A DNA stretch of 64,000 bases from Owenia fusiformis (GCA_903813345.2 CAIIXF020000001.1:37543366-37607365), one strand, 5' to 3'; counted from the first letter of the stretch, positions 37,801 through 44,732 are shown. Numbers and translations: made by a program. Notes: generated by a model from the letters alone, not told the origin.

Positions 37801-40711
37801 CCCATGAAAATGTGTTATCTGACATTTTTAAATTACAAAAGAAAGTATCTAATTCACCTACTACAATACAATATGTCTTGTTTGTTTTATTAAAAGTTTT
37901 ATATTGCTTTTTTGTAATAGTGTTGCTATACAACTCGGATTTAAGTTTGATTTCATAATAACAATATTTATTCAGTTTCCTGGAATATCACATAACAGTC
38001 TGCACAATTCACGGTTGAGTCTTTGAAAATACCCAATTTGAAGCCATCATCCACCTTGATAACGCGCATGCCCGCAAGTCAGCTAAAGAAACCACTGCGG
38101 CTATAGAGGAGTTGAAGTCTAGGATCATGCACCATATTCTTTCGAGCATGCCAGGCCCGTAGCCAGAATTTGCCAAGGGGGGGGGGGGGTTCATTTTTAC
38201 AAAAATTTCCAGGGGGGGTTCACATTTGACAATTTTGGCCCAAATATTGCTAAAATCACTTGAGAAGTGCTCAAAATGGTGAAAAACTGCATGATTTTGA
38301 AAGAATTTTTGGCCGGGGGGGGGGTCCCCCGAACCCTGCAACCCCCCCCCCTGGCTACGGGCCTGCATGCAATATCTAATTTTGACATGTATTGAGAATG
38401 GAATGTTAATCAGTGTGGTAGGACCTTAATACATGAGTACATATCATCATTATGGATATCAAATGATTGAAAGCAAACGAAATTCCCAACAGTTGTTGCA
38501 TTTCAACATGATATATGGAATGTACAAAATGCTATAAGTCTCTGTAACGTTCTGCCCGTTGCCCCGGGTATTGTGATGTCATTTCACCATAGCAACCCTA
38601 ACTCTATAAGAGTTTCATGATTTTCGTAGAAACTTTGCAATTTTAGTTACTATAATTATCATGTAAATTTTTTAAGGCAATCGGTGCATATTTCACAGAA
38701 TGTCAGCACCAGCCCGCGGTTACTTTTGGAACATACTGTATTTACGAGATTAAGAGGTACGTACGTGATTGTAAGGATTCGTCACTATAAGTGTCACTAT
38801 AAATAAGGTATATCCAATGTACGATCATATGTTAAATTCTTATGAAATAATAGAGGTAATAGTCTTAACCCACTGATGCCATACTTATTTTGAAATTAAA
38901 TCACCCCAAGAATATATGTTTCCGGCAATTCCAAGAGTGACCCACATCTCTGCCAAAAGTGTGTGTTTTTCTCTTGAAAATCATTTTTCTGAGGTTTAAG
39001 AATATATTCACATTCAATATTCTAACAATATCAAGCTTAATGTATGCCTTATAGTTTGGAGACACTCTAATCCATATTCATTAGATGCAATCAAATGTGA
39101 CCTCCTTTTTTATAGCATGCTGTGTGTGTTTTTCTAGATTCAAACGATTTATTGCTTCCGCAGGCCACGCCCACTCTTATTTATGCCTCAATGTAAACAT
39201 TATGACAGGGGGCACAGTTTAGTGATAAAATTAGTGTGGACCAGGCCTACGGAAGCACTGTAAATGTGAAGTTGAACTGAACAAAAAATATAGAACATGA
39301 TTAGGGCAGCCATTTTGAATGTTGACTATACTAGTGCTGTATAGATTCAAAGTGGATTATGAATTTACCTATACTATTGAATAATGACTAAAAGGGCATT
39401 TGGTAACCTGCCTAGATGTCAAAATGTGAGTGTCCCCATGGTTAGAAGGAGCATTACCCCGAGCTCAGTTGAAATTTTGAATAATTGACTTAACACAAGG
39501 ATATCATCATAAATCAATATTTACCCGATGGTAAATCAACGGACCCAAATAAAAAAATATGAAATTTGAAAGTTTGACCTACTTTTGAAAGTTCAAAGGT
39601 TGAGGTCAAAACATTCGTTACCATATTTTTACATTTTAGATTTCATAAATGATGATTTTGCACACAAGAATGTTTGATTTGCAAATATACACCGACTTGA
39701 CCTTTACAAGGTCACGATGACCTCAATAACACTCGGGATGTACCTAAACACTATGTCATCAATAATTTATTTTGCCAATATGACATACTTCACCGGAACA
39801 CCGTGTAAAGATGTGTATTTGTAAAGAATGAACGGCTGTTCTTTTAAACAATAACACGATCACAAATGATTCAAATCAGAGACAAGCAATAAAACGTCAA
39901 GAACCAGAACATTTGACACCAATATCAGGTATCAAATGTATTTTACTTTGTGTAATATAATATAAAGCTTAAGGGGAACAGTCTCTATCTCGCGCGACTA
40001 CTAAAACAAACTTATTAAAGATAATGCAGCACTATGACGAACAGACTACACTTCTTGGGGGTCCGGTCATCTTGGGGGTCGCGAAATCATTTTGATCTAC
40101 GATGGTTTACATTGTTTATTTCTAAACAACTATTTCATAACAGAGTAAATGTCATTAAAGATCAACAACTTATAGACCTTGAAGTTGAATCAGGTTGTTT
40201 GTGTACATTTGTAATGACATTAAGTATCACTTAAGGCAACGTCAAAGTAGAACATCATCTTAATCACATTCATACAGAGAAAATACCATATAATCTGTGG
40301 TTTGTTTTAAACTGCGTTAAGTTTCAATTCGTTTGAAATGTCACTTGACTCTATAAAACACTTGTTTTCTTTTGTTCTCTAGAAGATCGTCTCCGATAAA
40401 TTACTATACCAACGATTTCAAATCCATATTGCATATCTATTTATGTTTTAAATATTATCTAGATAATAATTAACACTGTATATTGGACGTTAATAAGTGA
40501 CCTTGACAATATGTTTGCCCCAAAAAGATATCGAAGAGGAATATTAGGTAATTTCGTCTCAATTACTAAAAAATAAACATTCATCAAATAATAATTCTGT
40601 TCGCTGTATCTATTAATATAAAACATTAAGAAATTCATATCTTACCTGATGTGTGACATGAAAACCTAATATACCTATCAGCAGTAGAAGTGTATATCCC
40701 TGATATTTCAT
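7689..40711 (-). CDS. Gene A: astacin metalloprotease with EGF, CUB, TSP1 and probable membrane anchor (multi-exon)
   Basis: Zinc endopeptidase of the astacin family (M12A). I joined 20 exon positions by GT-AG sites and continuous phase, which gives 811 codons through the TM exon when one copy of each alternative exon is used. Order: signal peptide (22 aa), propeptide with YDGDI aspartate switch, RPKR furin-type site, astacin domain with [12 protein letters not shown] and SVMHY and the four usual disulfide cysteines, EGF, CUB, Thr-rich linker, Cys-rich segment, TSP1, acidic tail, TM helix. All exon boundaries up to the Thr-rich exon match gene B in phase. Astacin-EGF-CUB-TSP1 is a known nas-type architecture; the membrane anchor is unusual. 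Exons 6 and 8 each exist in two copies. The last exons are the least certain: a read-through stop at 13474-13476 would give a secreted form of 763 aa. Substrate unknown. Confidence 0.9.
8040..8535. mobile_element. TIR DNA transposon copy 3
   Basis: Runs from CTATCAGACCAGACTAGTTC to GCTAGTTTGGTGTGATAG and aligns with the left half of copy 1, with extra internal sequence. A partial second half follows to about 8680. Confidence 0.65.
9165..9979. mobile_element. TIR DNA transposon copy 4
   Basis: Close copy of 2524-3379 in the same orientation with the same internal CTATCACACC-type junction (about 9570) and the same 3' extension ending CACTTACATAGTA. Similarity to copy 1 is high enough to suggest recent spread. 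The plus-strand frame at 9196-9531 is incidental. Confidence 0.72.
9980..12760. other. Region with no gene seen
   Basis: AT-rich, no convincing exon on either strand. Short repeats only: CGTTCGTC x4 near 11622-11650, a GAGTCCTG-rich patch at 11840-11940, and GGATATCATAAG doubled at 12088-12140. A poly-purine GGGGAGGGGAACGGGAAGG patch lies near 10238. Confidence 0.6.
12764..12952. mobile_element. hAT-like MITE (CAGTGGCGGATCC)
   Basis: Perfect 13-bp terminal inverted repeats CAGTGGCGGATCC / GGATCCGCCACTG around 160 bases, flanked by AATAA-type repeats on both sides. The ends are like those of the 55588 element. Confidence 0.75.
13512..13684 (-). CDS. Gene A exon 19: Cys cluster and acidic stretch
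   Basis: 173 nt, acceptor TTTGCAG|ACG, donor AAAAAG|GTATGA, phase 2 to 1. Encodes [17 protein letters not shown] then an acidic juxtamembrane-like stretch ([18 protein letters not shown]). If the donor is not used the frame reads on for 11 more codons to a TAA at 13474-13476, giving a secreted end. Confidence 0.72.
13827..13940 (-). CDS. Gene A exon 18: TSP1 repeat part 2
   Basis: 114 nt, acceptor TTTTCCAG|GAAA, donor AACG|GTAAGT, phase 2 to 2. Encodes [20 protein letters not shown] then [19 protein letters not shown]. Cys spacing closes the TSP1 repeat. A second frame is also open across the exon but has one Cys and fits neither neighbour. Confidence 0.8.
14183..14285 (-). CDS. Gene A exon 17: TSP1 repeat part 1
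   Basis: 103 nt, acceptor TTTTTTTAG|CACC, donor CCATG|GTATGC, phase 1 to 2. Encodes [20 protein letters not shown] and RKCSYRGP, matching the thrombospondin type 1 pattern WxxW...C...CG...R.R.C. An earlier possible donor (CAA|GTGAGA) would put exon 18 out of frame, so I chose the later one. Confidence 0.82.
14659..14764 (-). CDS. Gene A exon 16: Cys-rich segment
   Basis: 106 nt, acceptor TATTCAG|ATAG, donor CCAAG|GTCAGT, phase 0 to 1. Encodes [20 protein letters not shown] then [15 protein letters not shown] with five Cys. No named domain recognised; it leads straight into the TSP1 exon. Confidence 0.75.
14955..15110. repeat. Dispersed repeat, copy 1
   Basis: TGTATTGCATTGTATCTTG, CACCAACGAAGGTGAGCAAT and CTCCTTGGAGGAGCCCTG recur in reverse complement at 30618-30765. 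Includes three TTTATCTACGGTCG units at 15008-15050. Confidence 0.6.
15246..15400 (-). CDS. Gene A exon 15: Ser/Thr/Pro linker with Cys cluster
   Basis: 155 nt, acceptor TTTTACAG|CGCC, donor CCAAA|GTATGC, phase 1 to 0. Encodes a mucin-like stretch ([20 protein letters not shown]) followed by PPCGGCTG and a last Cys in KCVAK. The donor is weaker than the others but gives the only phase that joins exon 16. Confidence 0.7.
15496..15609 (-). CDS. Gene A exon 14: Thr-rich linker
   Basis: 114 nt, acceptor TTTACAG|ATCC, donor ATAA|GTAAG, phase 1 to 1. Encodes [10 protein letters not shown], then a run of 12 residues that is all Thr except one Ser, SAPTLPDM and MDETI. A likely O-glycosylated spacer after CUB. 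Gene B has a shorter, less pure Thr run. Confidence 0.85.
15790..16312. repeat. Cluster of GTAGCCGACAG-type palindromic repeats
   Basis: Several short inverted units with AGCTGTCGACTGGCG, GTTAGCCGACAGCTCAC, ATGAGTTGGCCACAAAATAA and CCGGTAGCCGATAG. Related to the hairpin at 59705-59822. No coding potential. Confidence 0.5.
16326..16913. mobile_element. Palindromic TACAGGGTGGT element
   Basis: Ends TACAGGGTGGTAAAAAAATG and its complement near 16912. Both arms share about 180 bases in inverted order (ATGCATTTTCCT, TCATTCAATTTCCTACCA, GTCACAATGTTACAGC), so it folds almost completely. Mariner-type TA ends, no transposase. Confidence 0.75.
17247..17386 (-). CDS. Gene A exon 13: CUB domain part 3
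   Basis: 140 nt, acceptor TTTAAG|GTTC, donor GCCAG|GTAAAT, phase 2 to 1. Encodes [21 protein letters not shown] and [11 protein letters not shown], the final CUB strands ending in the usual FxxxY pattern. Confidence 0.88.
17587..17711 (-). CDS. Gene A exon 12: CUB domain part 2
   Basis: 125 nt, acceptor TTACAG|GCACC, donor CCAAG|GTAAC, phase 0 to 2. Encodes [19 protein letters not shown] and [12 protein letters not shown]. It adds a Cys pair characteristic of this subfamily and shared with gene B. Confidence 0.88.
17836..17880. repeat. Solo mariner-like end
   Basis: TACAGGGTGGGAAAAACGTC resembles the TIR starts elsewhere in the window; no partner end found nearby. Confidence 0.3.
18540..18720. 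repeat. Direct duplication of about 72 bp
   Basis: CATCCAATGAGAATCATTA and TGTTATTTTTCTTC recur at about 18540-18612 and 18648-18720 with moderate divergence. Confidence 0.6.
19412..19518 (-). CDS. Gene A exon 11: CUB domain part 1
   Basis: 107 nt, acceptor GGCAG|CGG, donor ATCATT|GTGAGT, phase 1 to 0. Encodes [27 protein letters not shown]: the typical CUB opening (C...SPNYP...Y...C.W.I). Confidence 0.9.
19637..19771 (-). CDS. Gene A exon 10: EGF-like domain
   Basis: 135 nt, acceptor TTGTAG|TGG, donor CCAG|GTAAAA, phase 1 to 1. Six Cys in EGF order: [35 protein letters not shown]. Nearly identical to gene B exon 10 at the DNA level, far more so than the adjoining exons. Confidence 0.92.
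20105..20585. repeat. Long inverted repeat in gene A intron 9
   Basis: TTTGCTTGAAACTGT...GGTAGTGACACAGAG...AGGTGGAGCAGCG on the left is mirrored by CGCTGCTCCACCT...CTCTGTGTCACTACC...ACAGTTTCAAGCAAA on the right. Arms about 110 bases, total about 480. Confidence 0.75.
20709..20832 (-). CDS. Gene A exon 9: end of astacin domain
   Basis: 124 nt, acceptor CCTAG|GCG, donor GGAT|GTAAG, phase 0 to 1. Encodes [18 protein letters not shown] then [20 protein letters not shown]; the last Cys closes the long astacin disulfide. Same length and phase as gene B exon 9. Confidence 0.9.
21270..21362. repeat. Hairpin between gene A exons 8 and 9
   Basis: CCACTCAGATGTTGTTTCC...ACTTTGCAT pairs with ATGCAAAG...GGAAACAACATCTTCGTGG; arms about 33 bases with few mismatches. 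Confidence 0.6.
21926..22051 (-). CDS. Gene A exon 8b: second alternative Met-turn exon
   Basis: 126 nt, acceptor GTTTAG|GTGAGG, donor GGCAAG|GTACC, phase 0 to 0. Encodes [20 protein letters not shown] and ends [14 protein letters not shown]. Close to gene B exon 8 ([10 protein letters not shown]... [16 protein letters not shown]), so this is the ancestral-type copy. It lies 289 nt after exon 8a. Using both would keep the frame but duplicate the Met-turn strand. Confidence 0.86.
22341..22466 (-). CDS. Gene A exon 8a: Met-turn exon, alternative copy
   Basis: 126 nt (42 codons), acceptor TTACAG|GTAGAG, donor CAGAAG|GTATC, phase 0 to 0. Encodes [18 protein letters not shown] and ends [13 protein letters not shown], with the Met-turn and the zinc-ligand Tyr of astacins. 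The middle part ([11 protein letters not shown]) differs strongly from exon 8b and from gene B. Confidence 0.87.
22582..22778. repeat. Tandem duplication, 2 x 99 bp
   Basis: ATGTTTTATAATGCTTTTTT through GATATTTGACAT occurs twice back to back with no visible difference, in the intron between exons 7 and 8a. Very recent. Confidence 0.9.
23073..23150 (-). CDS. Gene A exon 7: zinc-binding active site
   Basis: 78 nt, acceptor TTAAG|CCAGG, donor TTTT|GTAAG, phase 0 to 0. Encodes [20 protein letters not shown] then PDRDHF, the full astacin signature HExxHxxGxxHE: three zinc His and the catalytic Glu are present. Only one copy exists, so every isoform would keep the same zinc site. Confidence 0.95.
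23752..23900. repeat. TACAGGGTATGCC repeat, copy 1
   Basis: ACAGGGTATGCCAAAAAAGT, then CATAACATTATGGTATTGAC and ATATTTTACCATTCAAATA. The same order recurs at 35212-35530. A mariner-like end without a clear partner. Confidence 0.5.
24830..24908 (-). CDS. Gene A exon 6b: second alternative copy of exon 6
   Basis: 79 nt, acceptor TTACACAG|GC, donor ACAG|GTCAGG, phase 2 to 0, exactly as exon 6a. Encodes [19 protein letters not shown] then AESCIEQ. Both Cys and the SYIGRQ and PQP motifs are kept, while the variable loop differs. Including both copies (158 nt) would shift the frame before the zinc motif, so only one can be used per transcript. Confidence 0.85.
25172..25241. repeat. Perfect 26-bp-stem hairpin between exons 6a and 6b
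   Basis: Left arm 25172-25197 and right arm 25216-25241 are exact reverse complements (CACGGTGTCCAACCCAAACG then CTCTTA) around an 18-base loop. It sits in the intron separating the two alternative exons. Confidence 0.85.
25555..25633 (-). CDS. Gene A exon 6a: astacin domain, alternative copy
   Basis: 79 nt, acceptor TTTTCAG|GG, donor GCG|GTATGA, phase 2 to 0. Encodes [19 protein letters not shown] then EDRCIAA, the segment before the zinc helix with the Cys pair of the second astacin disulfide. Closest to gene B exon 6 (shared PQPINFxDxC). A second copy of the same length and phase follows at 24830-24908. Confidence 0.88.
25778..25910 (-). CDS. Gene A exon 5: astacin domain, N-terminal lobe
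   Basis: 133 nt, acceptor CTAG|GT, donor GATCC|GTAAG, phase 1 to 2. Encodes [20 protein letters not shown] then VRFKEL and SPFISFTN, the helix A and strand region of astacins. The Cys is the usual partner of the Cys near the domain end. Same length and phase as gene B exon 5. Confidence 0.92.
25950..26212. repeat. Inverted repeat in gene A intron 4
   Basis: CCGCTGACATC, GAGCAATGAGCTCATGTTAG, CTTGAGAG and ATGATAAAA on the left are mirrored by TTTTTATCAT, CTCTCAAG, CTAACATGAGCTAATTGCTC and GATGTCAGCGG on the right. Total about 260 bases. Confidence 0.7.
26583..26815. repeat. Dispersed repeat shared with gene B intron 6
   Basis: ATGCGAGTAGAAAATA, TAATATTCAA-type and GTTTATCAACTTTGAAAA blocks recur in reverse complement at 57190-57360. 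Includes the palindrome ACTACATATACACATCATGT at about 26660. The host introns differ, so this is an insertion, not ancestral intron. Confidence 0.5.
27208..27409 (-). CDS. Gene A exon 4: aspartate switch, furin site, start of mature protease
   Basis: 202 nt, acceptor GTCTAG|GA, donor GGCG|GTAAGT, phase 0 to 1. Contains MMYDGDILL, which matches the astacin FxGD aspartate switch whose Asp caps the active-site zinc in the zymogen. RPKRKVIPF follows, a furin-like RxKR maturation site, then [11 protein letters not shown], the first strand of the astacin fold. Gene B has the same layout with HEGDIIL and RSKRK. Confidence 0.9.
28090..29164. mobile_element. Tc1/mariner-like element with unidentified ORF
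   Basis: TIRs ACAGGGTGTCCGGAAAGTAA at 28091 and its complement ending 29163, bounded by TA, with about 35 matching bases and an inner CTACAGATTGTAG mirror. The plus-strand frame 28481-28801 (106 codons, Lys/Arg-rich, [20 protein letters not shown]) shows no mariner catalytic motif; it may be a decayed transposase part or captured sequence. Confidence 0.7.
29345..29439 (-). CDS. Gene A exon 3: propeptide
   Basis: 95 nt, acceptor CTACAG|GT, donor CCC|GTGAGT, phase 1 to 0. Encodes [20 protein letters not shown] and on to LTPISP, a charged amphipathic helix. A decayed relic of the same exon sits in gene B intron 1 at 50589-50625. Confidence 0.8.
29591..31804. mobile_element. 2.2-kb TIR DNA transposon with degenerate coding region
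   Basis: CGTCGCGTGAGAACCAGTGT then TTCC (29591-29614) and its complement (31781-31804) match at 23 of 24 bases. The interior on the plus strand has broken coding-like frames: Lys-rich with Cys/His pairs ([17 protein letters not shown] near 29870), Ser/Thr/Asn/Asp repeats (30355-30440), and a 24-residue repeat with THCLTPT and HPFGWTHC (31100-31230). A dispersed repeat is inserted at 30618-30765. No known transposase recognised. Confidence 0.5.
30618..30765. repeat. Dispersed repeat, copy 2
   Basis: Reverse complement of the 14955-15110 repeat (CTCAAGGAGGGGCTCC, CACCTTCATTGGTGGT, AAAATACAATACAATA). Confidence 0.6.
31960..33010. repeat. 1-kb palindromic element in gene A intron 2
   Basis: Left-arm words TTTTGTCAGCTTACTTA, GTCTTAAAACTC, TTTCATCATGTTTGAGAC and TGGTCAACGTTT are mirrored on the right by AAGCAAGCTGACAAAA, GTTCTTAAGAC, GTCTCAAACATGATGAAA and AAAGCGTTGAC. 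The centre is near 32488. No coding frame that spans it. Confidence 0.65.
33334..33412 (-). CDS. Gene A exon 2: propeptide, charged helix
   Basis: 79 nt, acceptor TTTCAG|GA, donor AAAG|GTAAT, phase 0 to 1. Encodes a Lys/Glu/Asp-rich helical segment ([19 protein letters not shown]...). I could not find a counterpart in gene B. Confidence 0.8.
33489..33590. repeat. Tandem ATCCCGTATCAG array
   Basis: Eight or so copies of the 12-mer ATCCCGTATCAG, some separated by CAAAA or GG, about 75 bases upstream of exon 2 in the gene A direction. Confidence 0.85.
33671..33808. repeat. Palindrome centred on CGGGCTATCGCCCTCG
   Basis: GGAATATGGATTTATTCC...AAAATATGATATTG mirrors CAATATGATATTTT...GGAATAAAATCCATATTCC around a short GC-rich centre; about 60-base arms. 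Confidence 0.75.
35212..35530. repeat. AGGTGTGCC repeat, copy 2
   Basis: Shares CATAACATTATGATATTGAC and ATATTTTACCATTCAAATAA with 23752-23900, expanded by internal sequence. The frame at 35062-35280 crosses its edge and is incidental. Confidence 0.5.
36805..36900. mobile_element. Hairpin MITE (TAAAGCTAAGTTCACACCAA), copy 1
   Basis: TAAAGCTAAGTTCACACCAA and its complement bound a core of GCGCTTT and GCAAAGCGGCTTTGC; the whole is one hairpin of about 95 bases. Three related copies lie at 48125-48712. Confidence 0.85.
37604..38742 (+). mobile_element. Mariner element with transposase remnant
   Basis: TIRs TACAGGGTGTTCCAAAAGTA (left) and its imperfect complement ending TACTGTA, with inner GGTGCTG match. 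At 38032-38151 the plus strand reads [20 protein letters not shown] then AIEELKSR, matching the HxDNAxxH segment with the second catalytic Asp of mariner transposases. The frame is cut at 38152 by a nested hAT-like MITE. Confidence 0.78.
38152..38366. mobile_element. hAT-like MITE (CAGGCCCGTAGCCAG) nested in mariner element
   Basis: Perfect 15-bp TIRs CAGGCCCGTAGCCAG / CTGGCTACGGGCCTG, flanked by CATGC on both sides, with poly-G near the left and poly-C near the right end. Younger than the mariner copy it interrupts. Confidence 0.88.
39490..39740. repeat. GACCT-rich dispersed repeat, copy 1 (gene A intron 1)
   Basis: GTTGACTTAA-like, AAGTAGGTCAAAC and GTTATTGAGGTCAT blocks (reverse strand) recur at 60345-60570. 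Contains AGGTCACGATGACCT at 39709-39723, a perfect AGGTCAnnnTGACCT palindrome. Confidence 0.55.
39709..39723 (-). promoter_or_regulatory. AGGTCAtcgTGACCT palindrome in gene A intron 1
   Basis: Same perfect palindrome class, about 0.9 kb past the exon 1 donor, as in gene B. It lies inside a dispersed repeat, so its presence may be passive. Confidence 0.3.
40646..40711 (-). CDS. Gene A exon 1: start and signal peptide
   Basis: Encodes [19 protein letters not shown] then THQ: a short polar start, a hydrophobic core of about 13 residues and a likely cleavage site near the exon end. The donor is CAG|GTAAG, phase 0. It aligns with exon 1 of gene B ([20 protein letters not shown]...), which fixes the start. 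An in-frame ATG six codons upstream (40729) is possible but has no counterpart in gene B. Confidence 0.88.
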
Positions 40712-40741
40712 GATGGTCTCAATCAACATGCCTGCTTCCAC

Positions 40742-40748
40742 TTATATC
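40742..40748 (-). promoter_or_regulatory. TATA-like box upstream of gene A
   Basis: GATATAA lies about 30 bases before the gene A start codon and is followed by GGAAGCAGGC. Gene B has GATATAA about 35 bases before its ATG, followed by GGAAGCTGGC. The shared spacing and flank suggest a core promoter inherited from the ancestral gene. Because it is so close to the ATG the 5' UTR would be very short, so the role is inferred. Confidence 0.35.
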
Positions 40749-41425
40749 GTGTACTGTCTTCATCTCACCAGTCCTAGGATGGGGATGAAGTTAATGAGGT
40801 GACGGAATAGAATGAGTTACTGGTACATACGCAAGTGCTCTACTCACTCCTACACGTCAGCTGGCCACGAAGCTAACGTTCTGTCAACAAACATGTGACA
40901 AATAATTGCAGAACTTTATTCCTAACAAGGACACCGACAATGGACTTCACTTGTTGATTATTAAGTTGTACGACAACCAGAGGTTGGAGAAGGAGAATGA
41001 ATCATGAGACGTATATAATATTTTCTCGTATTAATTCAGTAAATGTGACATGATGATTGGGAAAATATTGGCTACATTTACAAATCTTTTCTCTCATACT
41101 TAAAACGCAGGAAGTTAAGAGTAACAATGTGTTACTGTATTGTTACAAAGTGCTGAACACTTTCAATAACGCTTTTGCTTACACTGTACACTGGCCGTGC
41201 ACTGTCTGTGCGCATTGGCGTAAACATGTCATATGATAGTTCATATTTAGCAAAAGCAAGTTATTAGTATTGAATATTTTTTCCAAGGGGATATCCTGTC
41301 GACTGACATGTTCCCTCGACTTGCAGCATCGAGGACATGTCAGAGGACAGATTATCCCCAAGGGGAAATTTTTTACACTATTTCCCGAAAATGTGGCAGT
41401 AACTATTTAATGTTTAATTAGGGGT

Positions 41426-42534
41426 AAACCCAGTTGTCCGAAACCCAATTCTCCGAAACCCAGTTGTCCGAAACCCAGTTCTCCGAAAATTACAGCTTAC
41501 AGCTCTATGAACGAGCACTTTTTCATTGATAAAGGGTGTATTTGAGAGTATATTTCATCAACTGAACGATTCCTTTATGGCCTGGCATTTAATAAAACTG
41601 TCAAAAGATGAAAGTACAAGGGCATATACAGTTGATATCGATGTTCAAACAAACAAAGTTAAATTATGTTATTCTCATTGCAATTAAAGTGGCGTTTACA
41701 TAACATATATACAATGTAGGGGTGTACAATTTTTAAACCAATTTTTTATGGTCCGTGGGCCTTTTTTGAGAGGGAACAACATTTTTTTCAATGGTTGATG
41801 GACGTTCATAAAAGGGAAAATAGCTTTCCCAAGCCAGTAGGCAGTTATTTAGTAAAGTTGACGTGTACATCTTTTGGAACCAAAACTTATACTTCACTTA
41901 CGTACTCTGTTCGAGAAATAGAGATTAAATTCAAAAGGATGAAGTGAGTACATGCCGAAAATGAAACTTCTTGCGAATGGGAGAATATCCATTTTGATAC
42001 GAGGACAGCCTGTGATTAAGTTTGGAATGTTTTGTTCTATTACGATTTGATAAGAGACAGAGACTAAGAAATTAAACGCGTCGAAATATTTTGACAACGT
42101 AATACGTATACTGTTTTATTCTTAAAGTTCTATGCTTTAACTTATTTTATCTGTTTCAAAATGTTTCATTTTATTTTACCTATATTAAAGAGATTGAAGA
42201 AGATAGATAAACTGTTCCGTAATATATATTGTGTTTTGATAACCTTTTTAGAATCTCAATGTAAAATAAATCCTCCGTTCCTGCCATTCTGGTAACGCCA
42301 TGCAATGGATGCAATTCAAAGTGTGAGATCTATGAACACCAGAATGCGTCCATGCCATTAATTTGGCCAAATACATGGCATGGAACTGACCTAAGCTTTT
42401 AAAGTACGTCCGCCCTTTCTCTGGTAAATTATGACTTTATTTTTCGGAGTAATGGGTTTCGGACAACTGGAATTCGAACAACTGGGTTTCGGAGAACTGG
42501 GTTTCGGACAACTGGGTTTCGGACAACTGGGATA
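41426..42534. mobile_element. Foldback element with tandem-array inverted ends (CCCAGTTGTCCGAAA)
   Basis: Left end: four 15-base units of CCCAGTTGTCCGAAA or CCAATTCTCCGAAA (41429-41488). Right end: five or six units of the complement TTTCGGACAACTGGG (42441-42534). The interior is AT-rich without a gene. Inverted ends made of tandem subrepeats are typical of foldback (FB/TU-type) elements. Confidence 0.72.
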
Positions 42535-42999
42535 CAATAAAAACAAAATGTGAAATCTTTTAATTACAGTTGTTGATGCTTACATGTTCTTATTGGCATT
42601 TGCTATTCAACTCCTATAAGCCTAGCTAGCATCGCAGGGAATATAAAATGTACTAATGACTGATCACATGACCTAACTAGTGATCAGTACTTTTCATCTT
42701 CCCTGTTAGCAGGGATCTGGGACTTCCCATGGGATTAGTACGGGGATTAACCCCAGAGTAAAGATTATAATGTAGACCTGGATTGAGATCAAGTACACCT
42801 CTGATTGGTCCAAATCGATGAACAAAAATGGCGGATTGAACATTTTCTAATAACAATTCCTGGCGTATTAACCAATATCATATCTTGTTATTTCACATCA
42901 ACATAAAATAAGATGTAAGGAGTATGGGCTTTCCCCCCTCTTGGATTAGTACATCTATTTCCTATCACGTGACCATGAATAATCCGATGAGCATCTAGA

Positions 43000-43110
43000 A
43001 TACATATGGGGTATATGATAATGGCGAATGTTTACTTTCAAAAGGGGACAGGATCTGTTCCATTCAATCGAGGTTGGGCCATGCAGCCGAAGGTAAGCCA
43101 TACAACCGAA
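43000..43110. repeat. Short tandem GTAAGCCATACAACCGAAG
   Basis: Two and a half copies of a 19-base unit at about 43080-43130 in the intergenic region. Overlapping frames on both strands here are products of the repeat. Confidence 0.4.
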
Positions 43111-44732
43111 GGTAAGCCATACAACCGAATTTTGCCGATTCAATCTGACGGAGAATGCCGAACCTCTCTTTTTGACCAATTAGAGACGTCCTCTTCACAT
43201 CCGTGGTACCCTCGGCCAACTTCGTTTGCAAAGAAATTCTTCGGCAATCTCCGGCTTTCTTGAGATATCTTCGGTTGCAAGCCAAAAGTCGACACCCCTT
43301 TCAAAAGTTGCGGGATCTCGCGAGACTTAATATGGCAGCAACTAAGAATAAAAAACCTTGAATCATCCTCCTAAGCAGGTATCCAGAATCCGTACCTCCT
43401 TCTTCCGTAAAAAGAAAGAAGATATTTTGGATTTTGAAACCCTGTGATCGGAGGATGTGAATTCACTGGCTTAAAGCTGTTTTAATTCATTAATTTAGTT
43501 TTCCACTTCAATAATAAACATCCTCGCTTTTCTGTCAAAAGACGTTTCTTTTTTCTTCGTATGGATATATTGATCGTATTATCTACACTAAGCTGTGACA
43601 TGCCTCCTAGACTTCCAACAACGCGAACATAAGATTTCACGTTCGAGTATCGTGGTTCGAGCGCAAGGAACGTAGTTCGCGATGTCAGAACCGATGTTCG
43701 CGTTGATGGCAGTGTAGGAGGCCTGGTGACAGGTTGTGTTTCGATTGATGCATTTTTGTAAATGCATACAATATGATATACTGAAATACATAACAGAAGC
43801 CTGAAATAACATTACCACAATGCTGAAAGATCAAATCTAAACTATATTGATGTTATGTTATGAAAAGAAATTAAAGGTGAACATACATTGTTGTTTCAAA
43901 AGGACGTGGCTCCATCTTACATGTCAACTTTCAATGCCATCTATCTGAGAGAGAATCGTTGTTTTTAATCAAATAATTCCTCCCTTTCCCTTACTTACAA
44001 AGCCTATACATGCATAGCATATTGCCTCGTAAACTTACAAATTAACCACACGATTTCTGAATGAAGTCTATGTCTAAAACGTATAATTCTACCAAGGAAA
44101 GTCGTGGGAAAACTTGATTAGTTAAAAGGTAAATACGGAGGACGGTCAACTTTAAATTTAAATTGATTTAATCATCACTGGTTTTGTGGTTTCATAGTAT
44201 TTTTGCTTGTTGCGTTTTGGGACGAACTGTATATTGCACAATTTAAAGCATGACATTCATTAAGCCGCCGGTTCAATTTAGCGAAGAAATGATTTTACAA
44301 CATATGATAAAGAAACATGTTGGTTTACATAAATAACCAAATGTAAAATTGCCTATTATGTTATTCTTAAATATTTTCTTAAAAGAAGAATTTTATGAAA
44401 CACTCATGATAAATAAATATGTCTTCATCATCATCGGTATGCGTCTTTAAAACGCTAAAAGAGTTTACTGAATAGAATTTATTCTATGATCACATACTTT
44501 TTGAGTCACATTCGCCAGGGCACTTTGGTTTGGACTTGTGGAAACAGGTGACAGGAAACCTGCGATCTTTTCAAGGGATGACGCACGGTCGTCTTATGGC
44601 GTTCTACTTGCGGTCGTATGTTTTTCAATAATACCAAGGCAGACGGGCTAACAGACAACTTATCCCCTAGAAAACTGATCACGATAACCAAAACATTTAA
44701 ATAAAAATCACTTGAATTACTCAAACATGCCA

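Noticed and set aside
38009-38388. Minus-strand frames with SQGGG and PPPP runs
   Set aside because: They arise from poly-G/poly-C of a hAT-like MITE; the opposite strand carries the real mariner relic.
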